DNA of 7,408 bases from Helicobacteraceae bacterium (GTDB taxonomy: Bacteria; Campylobacterota; Campylobacteria; Campylobacterales; Sulfurimonadaceae). The translations under genes and the position numbers were made by a program. The stretch spans positions 1 to 7,408 of the forward strand of contig JALSUN010000179.1 in NCBI GenBank assembly GCA_027061425.1, in the 5' to 3' direction. Each line of letters starts with the position of its first letter. Position 1 is the first letter of the stretch. The notes under the pieces are model-generated. The model ran no database searches, was not told the origin of the DNA, and saw only the letters and a list, made by a program, of their open reading frames with translations. Below are positions 1 to 5,655 of the stretch, one piece after another.

Positions 1-15
1 TGTAAAGTGTTTAAA

Positions 16-90
<75 letters not shown>

Positions 91-111
91 ACTCCGACGT
101 TGTAGGGCGGA

Positions 112-140
112 AGTATAGCAAGTTTTTGTACACTTGTAAA
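112..140 (-). promoter_or_regulatory. Sigma70-type promoter of tRNA-Gly
   Basis: On the minus strand a -35 box TTTACA (140-135) and a -10 box TATACT (117-112) are separated by exactly 17 bp. The bases after the -10 (111-105, TCCGCCC) are GC-rich. In characterised bacteria such a discriminator is typical of stable-RNA promoters under growth-rate or ppGpp control; applying that here is inference. Transcription should start near 103-105, giving a 5' leader of about 13-15 nt before the mature tRNA. It is the only promoter in the window with a good -35 box. Confidence 0.8.
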
Positions 141-200
141 GGGTTTTTGTACTAAATTTAAAATTTTCATCTAATTTATCAAAGAGATACTTGTTTTCGC

Positions 201-206
201 TATAAT
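201..206 (+). promoter_or_regulatory. ilvD promoter, -10 box
   Basis: A perfect TATAAT is preceded by TTTTCGC, matching the T-rich extended -10 promoter style of Campylobacterota, where the -35 box is poorly conserved. No TTGACA-like sequence is seen 17 bp upstream. A start near 213 would give a leader of about 28 nt that contains the AAAGG ribosome binding site. No leader peptide or attenuator of the enteric ilv type fits in so short a leader. Confidence 0.72.
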
Positions 207-228
207 TTTGAAAATAAATAAACTATAT

Positions 229-233
229 AAAGG
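229..233 (+). promoter_or_regulatory. ilvD ribosome binding site (decides the start)
   Basis: AAAGG lies 7 nt before the ATG at 241. The frame stays open upstream to a TTG at 208, but that codon lies immediately after the -10 box and before the expected transcription start, so it cannot be the start of the promoter's transcript. Confidence 0.75.
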
Positions 234-240
234 TACTTCA

Positions 241-1926
241 ATGCGCAGTGATACTATCAAAAGAGGTTTTGACAAAACACCTCACCGTTCATTACTCAGA
301 GCTACAGGTCTTAAAGACGAAGATTTCGATAAACCGTTTATTGGGGTTGCCAATTCTCACATTGACATTATTCCTGGGCACTTTTTTCTTCAAGAGTACG
401 GCCGTATTGTAAAAGAGGCGATTCGTGAAGCAGGTGGTGTGCCATTTGAGTTTAACACGATCGGTGTTGATGATGGTATCGCAATGGGTCATGATGGTAT
501 GTTGTACTCTCTTCCTTCTCGTGAGTTGATCGCAGACTCCATTGAGACGGTTATGAATGCTCACAAGCTTGATGCTCTTATCTGTATCCCTAACTGTGAC
601 AAGATCGTTCCAGGTATGTTAATGGGTGCTTTACGTGTTAACGTGCCTACCATCTTTGTTTCTGGTGGACCGATGCAAGCAGGTCACAAGGCTGATGGTA
701 CACCTATCGATCTTGCAACAGCTTTTGAAGCGGTTGGTGAGCATGCAGAAGGTAATATGACCGATGAAGAGCTTTACGAAATAGAGTGTGAAGCTTGTCC
801 GAGTGGTGGTTCATGTTCAGGTATGTTCACGGCAAACTCTATGAACACACTATGTGAAGCGATGGGTGTAGCACTTCCAGGTAACGGTACCGTTCTTGCC
901 ATGACACCTGAGCGTATCGAAATGGTAAAAGTCGCGGCGAAGCGTATCGTTGAGATGGCGAAGAGTGAAGATCCTAAGTGGAAGATGCGTAACATCTTAA
1001 ATGAAGATGCGATCCATAACGCTTTTGTTATCGACATGGCAATGGGTGGCTCTTCTAACACTGTTTTACACCTTCTCTCTATCGCTAAAGAGGCAGAAGT
1101 CGACTTTGACATTACTCAGATCAATGAGATCGGTAAAGAGGTCTCTCACATTGCCAAGATCTCTCCATCTCTCTCTACTGTTCACATGGACGACATCAAC
1201 CGTGCAGGTGGTGTTAATGCTGTGATGAAAGAGGTCAGTAAACGTGGTGATGTTTTCCGTGCTAACGTAATGACTGTTACGGGTGAGACACTTGCTGAGC
1301 GTATCAAAGATGCAGATATTAAAGACACGAATATCATTCATACCAATGAAAATGCTTTCTCTCCTGTTGGAGGTCTCTCTATCTTGTTTGGTAACCTTGC
1401 AGAAGAGGGTGCAGTTGTTAAAACAGCAGGTATTACACCGAATATGCGTCAGTTCAAGGGTACTGCAGTCTGCTTTAACTCCCAGCAAGAGGCGATCTCA
1501 GGGATCATGTCTCATAAAGTAAAAGCAGGTAACGTTGTTGTTATCCGTTATGAAGGACCAAAAGGTGGACCGGGTATGCAAGAGATGCTGGCACCAACTT
1601 CACTGATCATGGGTATGGGACTTGGTGAGAGCGTTGCGCTGATCACCGATGGTCGTTTTTCAGGAGCTACACGTGGTGCGAGTATCGGTCACGTCTCTCC
1701 AGAAGCTGCAGAGGGTGGTCTTATTGGTCTTATTGAAGATGGTGATGAGATAGAGCTTGATGTTGACAGCCACTTGTTACAGCTTAATGTAGAAGGTGAA
1801 GAGATAGAACGTCGTCGTCTTCACTGGGCACCAGTAAAAAAAGATATCCCTTCAAAATGGTTGAAGCGTTACTCTCTACTTGTAAGCAACGCATCACATG
1901 GTGCAGCGCTTAAGACAGAGCTCTAA
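241..1926 (+). CDS. ilvD: Dihydroxy-acid dehydratase (IlvD)
   Basis: This Fe-S enzyme dehydrates 2,3-dihydroxyisovalerate and 2,3-dihydroxy-3-methylvalerate to the 2-keto acids that precede valine (hence also leucine and pantothenate) and isoleucine, in the cytoplasm. The 561-residue protein is full length for the IlvD/Edd family. Visible signatures are NCDK with Cys119, the GGSCSGMF block with Cys192, GGSSNT at 269-274 and TDGRFSG at 469-475, whose Ser474 matches the proposed catalytic base. At 45-47 it reads PGH, where [2Fe-2S]-type dehydratases have a third cysteine (PCN). That resembles the E. coli-type enzyme, so an oxygen-sensitive [4Fe-4S] cluster is my inference. The ATG at 241 is chosen for its ribosome binding site, its promoter and the family-typical MRSD start. 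The gene stands alone; its stop is 6 bp from the end of the opposing cytochrome gene. Confidence 0.96.
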   Translation: MRSDTIKRGFDKTPHRSLLRATGLKDEDFDKPFIGVANSHIDIIPGHFFLQEYGRIVKEAIREAGGVPFEFNTIGVDDGIAMGHDGMLYSLPSRELIADSIETVMNAHKLDALICIPNCDKIVPGMLMGALRVNVPTIFVSGGPMQAGHKADGTPIDLATAFEAVGEHAEGNMTDEELYEIECEACPSGGSCSGMFTANSMNTLCEAMGVALPGNGTVLAMTPERIEMVKVAAKRIVEMAKSEDPKWKMRNILNEDAIHNAFVIDMAMGGSSNTVLHLLSIAKEAEVDFDITQINEIGKEVSHIAKISPSLSTVHMDDINRAGGVNAVMKEVSKRGDVFRANVMTVTGETLAERIKDADIKDTNIIHTNENAFSPVGGLSILFGNLAEEGAVVKTAGITPNMRQFKGTAVCFNSQQEAISGIMSHKVKAGNVVVIRYEGPKGGPGMQEMLAPTSLIMGMGLGESVALITDGRFSGATRGASIGHVSPEAAEGGLIGLIEDGDEIELDVDSHLLQLNVEGEEIERRRLHWAPVKKDIPSKWLKRYSLLVSNASHGAALKTEL

Positions 1927-1932
1927 CCCTTA

Positions 1933-2316
1933 TTAATACGTATCGTAGACCCACGATACGATTTGCTTAAGTGCTTTTGGTGGGACCTTCCCTTTTTGAG
2001 AAGGCATCGTACCAAACTGCACATAGCAATTGACATGACATATCCCCTTATCAATACTAGGTTCTAAGACATAATCCTGCATATAAGCAACAACCACCGC
2101 TTTTTGAACATCCTCATCATCAATCTTGACCACTATATGTTTTTTGATCCGTTCCATCACAACACTGATAGGGGGTGCTTTTAGATGCTGACGTTGTGCT
2201 TTCATCTGCTTAAAACTGATCTTTTCTTTAAAATGACAAGAGACACAGTACTCATCAAACAGTACTTCATTGGCAAAAATCGATGTAGTCATAATAAAAA
2301 ATAGTAATAATTTCAT
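1933..2316 (-). CDS. Small periplasmic monoheme cytochrome c
   Basis: The 127-residue protein begins with a short hydrophobic signal peptide (1-15, probable cleavage after SIFA). It carries one c-type heme motif, CVSCH, at 24-28, covalently attaching heme through Cys24 and Cys27 with His28 as proximal ligand. GTMP at 102-105 offers Met104 as the likely distal ligand, so the fold should be class I-like. It is probably a soluble periplasmic electron carrier; its partners are unknown. A second cysteine pair, Cys93 and Cys97 in CHVNC, lies before Met104 and lacks a heme motif, so it may form a disulfide. Charge is mixed with many lysines. No clear ribosome binding site precedes the ATG. It lies 109 bp behind the exchanger gene on the same strand, with its own possible promoter. 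The cytochrome call is firm, the subfamily is not. Confidence 0.88.
   Translation of the reverse strand: MKLLLFFIMTTSIFANEVLFDEYCVSCHFKEKISFKQMKAQRQHLKAPPISVVMERIKKHIVVKIDDEDVQKAVVVAYMQDYVLEPSIDKGICHVNCYVQFGTMPSQKGKVPPKALKQIVSWVYDTY
1939..1960. other. Perfect 8-bp inverted repeat at the ilvD/cytochrome 3' junction
   Basis: CGTATCGT (1939-1946) and ACGATACG (1953-1960) are exact inverted copies around a 6-nt loop. The hairpin lies 12 nt after the ilvD stop and inside the last codons of the convergent cytochrome gene. Neither side has a clear T-run, so it is not a textbook intrinsic terminator. It could stabilise or trim the ilvD mRNA 3' end, or act as a weak terminator. Confidence 0.5.
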
Positions 2317-2343
2317 GCAAACATCATAACTAATATAGATTAA

Positions 2344-2349
2344 ATATTA
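2344..2349 (-). promoter_or_regulatory. Possible cytochrome c gene promoter, -10 box
   Basis: On the minus strand TAATAT is preceded by TTTTAG, the T-rich extended -10 pattern also seen before the exchanger gene. A start near 2337 would leave a leader of about 20 nt. An alternative TATATT lies at 2338-2333. No -35 box is evident. Co-transcription from the exchanger gene is equally possible. Confidence 0.35.
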
Positions 2350-2425
2350 CTAAAACAACATATAAGAACACCCCATAGACTATGCAACATAACTTAAGGA
2401 TATGAAGGCTTCTCTATATAAATAT

Positions 2426-3595
2426 CTACGGGTGTGCTTTGGGCAGTGTACCTGGAGTGGGTTCTTTATGTATGATTTTAATAAGAACAGTCACCACAAT
2501 AACCTGAAAAAGTGCTGCAAGTATAAATGCAAAATAGTGCAATTTATCGATACTGTTAGTATGGTACGCGATCGTGGCAACGGCGATAAGAAGGGTAAGC
2601 GGCATAGAGTGACTTAAACCTAACAAGATAGAAGATCGAATACCTAAAATGCTTCTAAAGACTAAGGCACTAATAACACGCATACTTGTCATGGCCACCG
2701 TGATAGCAAGTGCTGTTGCTACGAGGCCTTCCATAAGTAGAGAATCCAAGTTAAAGGTCGTTCCAATATAGATAAAAAACACAGGAATAAGAAAACCAAA
2801 ACCAAAGCTTGCCAAACGGTGTGGAAGGTCATGTTTGTGGGTAAAGAAGGTAGGTATGAACATCCCCGCAATAAAAGCACCAAAGGCAAGTTCTAAGTCC
2901 AAATAGAGCATCACCGAGACCAATATGAACAAAATACCAATAGAGAGACGGAGGTCTTGTTCTTGGTTGTCTTCATGAGGCATAAGTGCAGTACCCACCT
3001 CTGGAAACCACCAAAAGAGCAGTTGAAGTGCACGAAAAAGAAGAAAAATAATACCAATGAAAAAAATAAGGGCACCCATAGACTTGGCAAACTCTACACC
3101 AAATCCATCTTGTAGTGCAGTAGAACTTAATGTCAATGCAGCGATACTAATAACTTCACCAATCCCACCCGCTGTCATACCTAAAGTAAGCCACGGTGTC
3201 TTTCCATACTCTTTAGAGAGCGTGACAACAAGCCCAACAGAGATAAGTGGAAGCATGACTATAAATATCTTACCTAAACCAAAGTAGAGGGTAAAGGAGA
3301 TAGAAAAAACATATAAAAGTAGTAAGTAGAGTAAAATACGTCGCATTAAAGCGGCATTGGTACGTAGCACTTTTTTGATGTCTACTTCTGTTCCTGCCAC
3401 AAACATCAGGTATAAAAAGCCCACTTCTGCTACAAGTTCAAAAAGATAATTATGATGCAAGAGACCGGCATAAGCAAAAATAGCACCGAGAATAATTTCT
3501 ATCGGTGTCGTTGGCATCTTGATCATCTTGGCGATAAACGGCGAAAAAATGACAATAAGAGAAAGAGAAATTAGTAATACTACATCATCATACAT
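2426..3595 (-). CDS. CPA2-family Na+(K+)/H+ exchanger, membrane domain only
   Basis: The 389-residue protein is very hydrophobic, with roughly 11-13 membrane segments, and fits the sodium/hydrogen exchanger (KefB/NapA-like, CPA2) fold of the inner membrane. Family landmarks in order are an N-terminal helix leading to PIEIILGAIFAY (31-42), the SVGLVVTLSKE block (119-129), GGIGEV (143-148), GAFIAGMFIP (239-248) and PVFFIYIG (271-278). At the ion-binding site, where antiporters usually show ND or DD, only Glu147 is visible; Arg306 falls near the position of the conserved basic residue of the later core helix. Both assignments are by eye. There is no C-terminal TrkA-N/RCK domain, so it lacks the nucleotide gating of KefB/KefC. 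The likely role is pH or cation homeostasis; the ion is not predictable. The ATG at 3595 is only 6 nt after a TATAAT, suggesting a leaderless mRNA. Confidence 0.85.
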   Translation of the reverse strand: MYDDVVLLISLSLIVIFSPFIAKMIKMPTTPIEIILGAIFAYAGLLHHNYLFELVAEVGFLYLMFVAGTEVDIKKVLRTNAALMRRILLYLLLLYVFSISFTLYFGLGKIFIVMLPLISVGLVVTLSKEYGKTPWLTLGMTAGGIGEVISIAALTLSSTALQDGFGVEFAKSMGALIFFIGIIFLLFRALQLLFWWFPEVGTALMPHEDNQEQDLRLSIGILFILVSVMLYLDLELAFGAFIAGMFIPTFFTHKHDLPHRLASFGFGFLIPVFFIYIGTTFNLDSLLMEGLVATALAITVAMTSMRVISALVFRSILGIRSSILLGLSHSMPLTLLIAVATIAYHTNSIDKLHYFAFILAALFQVIVVTVLIKIIHKEPTPGTLPKAHP

Positions 3596-3601
3596 AGGCA
3601 G

Positions 3602-3607
3602 ATTATA
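3602..3607 (-). promoter_or_regulatory. Exchanger gene promoter, -10 box adjacent to the ATG
   Basis: On the minus strand a perfect TATAAT preceded by TTTTAGC ends 6 nt before the ATG (3595). A normal -10 to start distance would put transcription initiation at or within a base or two of the start codon. No -35 box is visible. No Shine-Dalgarno sequence could be present in such an mRNA. Confidence 0.6.
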
Positions 3608-3630
3608 GCTAAAACTTCTCTGTGCTAAGG

Positions 3631-3640
3631 GATAATTATC
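3631..3640. promoter_or_regulatory. 10-bp palindrome between divergent promoters
   Basis: GATAATTATC is a perfect palindrome lying between the exchanger -10 box (3602-3607) and the lipoprotein -10 box (3651-3656). It resembles half of an AT-rich repressor operator (for example Fur-like GATAAT units), but AT-rich palindromes of this size also occur by chance. Regulatory function is only a possibility. Confidence 0.25.
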
Positions 3641-3650
3641 AAAAAATAGT

Positions 3651-3656
3651 TAAAAT
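3651..3656 (+). promoter_or_regulatory. Possible lipoprotein gene promoter, -10 box
   Basis: TAAAAT follows an A-rich stretch and TAGT. A start near 3663 would give a leader of about 31 nt containing the AAAAGG site. There is no clear -35 box, and the hexamer departs from TATAAT at one position. Confidence 0.4.
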
Positions 3657-3681
3657 GATTTACTTTATTTATTTAACAGAC

Positions 3682-3687
3682 AAAAGG
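3682..3687 (+). promoter_or_regulatory. Lipoprotein ribosome binding site (decides the start)
   Basis: AAAAGG stands 6 nt before the ATG at 3694, the start that places a lipoprotein signal peptide directly at the N terminus. The same frame is open upstream from 3622, but a start there would add 24 residues in front of the signal peptide and would lie upstream of the likely promoter. Confidence 0.7.
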
Positions 3688-3693
3688 TTGATT

Positions 3694-4287
3694 ATGAAAT
3701 ACTCAAACACTACAACTTCTACACTTTTAGCCCTTATATTAGTTGGTATCGCTGCCTGTTCAAGTGGACCTGCTCCGGACAAGATCGATCCTGATAAAGA
3801 TCTTTCCTGTACCCGAAATGGAGCGCCTGCGCCTGAGTGGGTCTGTAAAAACGTTGTGGGTGATGACATGCAAACTGCAGTAGGTTCAAGTGAATTTAGT
3901 CGCATAGGCAATAATTTCATGTTACGTGAAGCGACCTCTGATGGTCAAAAAGCGATGCAAAAAGTAGTTCATGATTATATAGAAGACCGACTGATGAGTT
4001 TTTCACGACAGATTGGTGGAGAGGTTTCAACTGCAACCGATAAGATCATCAACCAGATTGCGACCAAAGTGAGTGAAGAGAAAAAAGAGGATTACAAGCA
4101 GATCAAGCTCTGGAGCAATCCTAACAATGGATCCATCGAAGTCTTAATGGCCATTCAAAACAAAAATATAAACAGAGATGTTCGTCGTGAATTAATGCTA
4201 GAACTGAAAAAAGATGAAACACTCTACGAAGCTTTTAAAAAAAATGATGGAGAGGACTTACTCGATGAGTTTCTGCCTCTAGACTAA
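3694..4287 (+). CDS. LPP20-family lipoprotein
   Basis: The 197-residue precursor has a type II signal peptide: Lys2, a hydrophobic stretch at 11-21 and lipobox IAAC with Cys22 as the lipidated residue, followed by Ser23 and Ser24 (no Asp at +2). The mature protein of about 176 residues starts with a Pro/Asp-rich linker, then an APEWV segment (46-50) followed by a mixed alpha/beta-type region rich in Lys, Glu and Gln. This layout resembles the LPP20 lipoproteins of Helicobacter and relatives, which are outer-membrane-associated antigens of uncertain function. Cys39 and Cys51 bracket the APEW motif and could form a disulfide. It is monocistronic, divergent from the exchanger and convergent with bioB, with which it shares a terminator. 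The lipoprotein call is secure; the family assignment is by resemblance. Confidence 0.78.
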   Translation: MKYSNTTTSTLLALILVGIAACSSGPAPDKIDPDKDLSCTRNGAPAPEWVCKNVVGDDMQTAVGSSEFSRIGNNFMLREATSDGQKAMQKVVHDYIEDRLMSFSRQIGGEVSTATDKIINQIATKVSEEKKEDYKQIKLWSNPNNGSIEVLMAIQNKNINRDVRRELMLELKKDETLYEAFKKNDGEDLLDEFLPLD

Positions 4288-4308
4288 AAAAGGTTTTAAA
4301 CCTTTTTT
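4286..4308. terminator. Compact bidirectional terminator between lipoprotein gene and bioB
   Basis: Nine base pairs (AAAAAAGGT at 4286-4294 with ACCTTTTTT at 4300-4308) surround a 5-nt loop. The A-tract and T-tract provide a U-run for transcripts from either strand. The lipoprotein stop (4285-4287) and the bioB stop (4298-4296) both lie in or against the hairpin, so it has to serve both genes. With only two G:C pairs the stem is weak, which lowers certainty. Confidence 0.6.
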
Positions 4309-5138
4309 GCTACCTCTAATCCTAATGTTTTAAGCATTTCCAAATCACTCTGCTTGTCACGTCCTTGAGTAGTGAGGTAATTTCCTATAACAATGGAGTT
4401 TGCCCCCGCTTCAAAAATCTCACTCTGACGTGCACCAAACATCAATTCACGTCCTCCTGCTACCATAATACGATCAGCATCGGAGATAATCTCTTTAGCA
4501 AGGGTAATCAAGCCAAGAGCCTCATCTGTCGTCAATGGATTTGGAGAGAGTGGTAACGCTGGGTTGTGATGGTAAAAGTTAAGAGGGACTGATGTCGGTT
4601 TAAGGCTTTTAAGGGCTTCTAACATACTAATACGGTCCGCTTGAGTCTCTCCCATTCCAAAGATACCACCTGTTATGAGCTTCAAGCCTGCCTTGTTAAC
4701 ATTTTCACAGGTCTCATAACGCTCACGCCAAGGGTGAGTTGTACAAACTGTTGGATAAAAAGCTTCTGCTGTTTCAAGGTTGTGGTTGTATGCCTTAACA
4801 CCCGCCTCTTTAAGTGTTAGTAGTTGCTCTACACTCGCTGTACCATTACAGGCGATAAGACGGAGTTCAGGTACTTCAGCTTGGACTGCACGGGCCACGT
4901 CACAGACAAATTTTAAGATTTTATCATCTATGCCTTTGTTTGCAGTGACAAGACAAAAACCGAGAGCACCTGATGCGCGCGCTGCTTTTGCCTCTTCGAC
5001 AATGGCGTCAATAGGCTTTTGGATATAACGCTCTATATCTGCTTTATATTTGACACTTTGAGAACAGAATTTACAGTCCTCATTACAGGTACCACTGTTG
5101 ATGTTGGAGATGGCACATAAAAAGATGGCTTTAGACAT
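4296..5138 (-). CDS. bioB: Biotin synthase (BioB), radical SAM enzyme
   Basis: BioB inserts sulfur into dethiobiotin to make biotin, using a SAM-cleaving [4Fe-4S] cluster and an auxiliary Fe-S cluster as sulfur donor. The 280-residue protein has the radical SAM motif CNEDCKFC (Cys18, Cys22, Cys25), GFCLVT with Cys62, IACNG with Cys97, YNHNLET (117-123), GGIFGMGE (157-164) and VAGGRE with Arg230. By eye Cys62, Cys97 and Arg230 match auxiliary-cluster ligands Cys97, Cys128 and Arg260 of E. coli BioB, but the position of E. coli Cys188 is Ile155 (codon ATA at 4676-4674). The start at 5138 is chosen over an upstream in-frame ATG at 5195, because it fits family length and has AGAAG 5 nt upstream. 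It overlaps the phosphoesterase gene by 8 nt (ATGTCTAA), suggesting translational coupling. No other biotin gene is in view. Confidence 0.94.
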   Translation of the reverse strand: MSKAIFLCAISNINSGTCNEDCKFCSQSVKYKADIERYIQKPIDAIVEEAKAARASGALGFCLVTANKGIDDKILKFVCDVARAVQAEVPELRLIACNGTASVEQLLTLKEAGVKAYNHNLETAEAFYPTVCTTHPWRERYETCENVNKAGLKLITGGIFGMGETQADRISMLEALKSLKPTSVPLNFYHHNPALPLSPNPLTTDEALGLITLAKEIISDADRIMVAGGRELMFGARQSEIFEAGANSIVIGNYLTTQGRDKQSDLEMLKTLGLEVAKKV

Positions 5139-5655
5139 TTTTGCTTCTTTCAAATGAGAAATGTTGTTCTTTAAATTTTTTCGTCTTGAGTTCACGATGG
5201 TAATACGTCACATGAAAATGGGTAGGTGTTATTTCCAACATAGCACATTCACTGACGGGTTTGTTACGCGCACAGACCTCACCTGGGTTTAAGAAGAGGG
5301 TACCGTTCGTAAATTCACAATCAAAAATATGCGTATGACCATAAAGTACCACCTCCGTGTCTGGAGACATAAAAAAAGGAAGGTGCATGAGTTTAAAACT
5401 GGTCTTGTCTAACTTAAAATAGTGCGGTTCTTGCACCAGGTTATAATCATTGTGAACGCTATGAAGATGTGCGTCGTTGTTCCCATAAACAGCAACATAC
5501 TTGAGTTTTGTCGCTTCTAACTGGTCAAGCATCTCTGTTTTAACTACATCCCCAGCATGAATAAAAAATTCTGCACCCTTTTCTACTAAAAGATCCACTA
5601 CTTTTTGTGAGCGTTTCTCTTTTTTATGGGTGTCGGAGAGGATGCCTATCTTCAT
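5131..5655 (-). CDS. YfcE/MJ0936-type metallophosphoesterase
   Basis: This 174-residue cytoplasmic protein belongs to the calcineurin-like phosphoesterases. All metal-binding motifs of the small YfcE/MJ0936 group are in order: SDTH (Asp8, His10), AGDVV (Asp36), GNND (Asn59), a His at 91 in LMHLPFF where relatives have THGH, YGHTH (His107, His109) and NPGE (123-126). Such proteins bind two metal ions and hydrolyse phosphodiesters, usually shown only with artificial substrates, so the cellular substrate is unknown. The C-terminal 25 residues or so are Lys-rich and His-rich. It lies between topA and bioB on the same strand, and its last codons overlap the bioB start. The start codon sits in a hairpin (5651-5677), with a GGA site 8 nt upstream in the loop region. 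Confidence 0.9.
   Translation of the reverse strand: MKIGILSDTHKKEKRSQKVVDLLVEKGAEFFIHAGDVVKTEMLDQLEATKLKYVAVYGNNDAHLHSVHNDYNLVQEPHYFKLDKTSFKLMHLPFFMSPDTEVVLYGHTHIFDCEFTNGTLFLNPGEVCARNKPVSECAMLEITPTHFHVTYYHRELKTKKFKEQHFSFERSKNV

Noticed and set aside
208..240. Upstream TTG start extending IlvD by 11 residues
   Set aside because: It lies right behind the -10 box, before the expected transcription start; the ATG at 241 has AAAGG at proper spacing and gives the family-typical N terminus.
207..240. Leader-peptide attenuator for ilvD
   Set aside because: The predicted leader is only about 28 nt, with no Ile/Val/Leu-rich mini-ORF or terminator hairpin.
774..1488. Minus-strand and other-frame open frames inside ilvD
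   Set aside because: They have no recognisable domain, no start signals, and low-complexity composition imposed by the ilvD codons on the opposite strand.
2402..2617. Plus-strand 71-codon frame over the exchanger 3' end
   Set aside because: It is antisense to a well-supported gene, with no ribosome binding site and no recognisable product.
3622..3693. Upstream start extending the lipoprotein by 24 residues
   Set aside because: It would bury the lipoprotein signal peptide and lies upstream of the likely promoter and the AAAAGG site.
5139..5195. Upstream ATG extending BioB by 19 residues
   Set aside because: The extension lies inside the phosphoesterase coding end, is basic and unlike BioB N termini; the start at 5138 fits family length.
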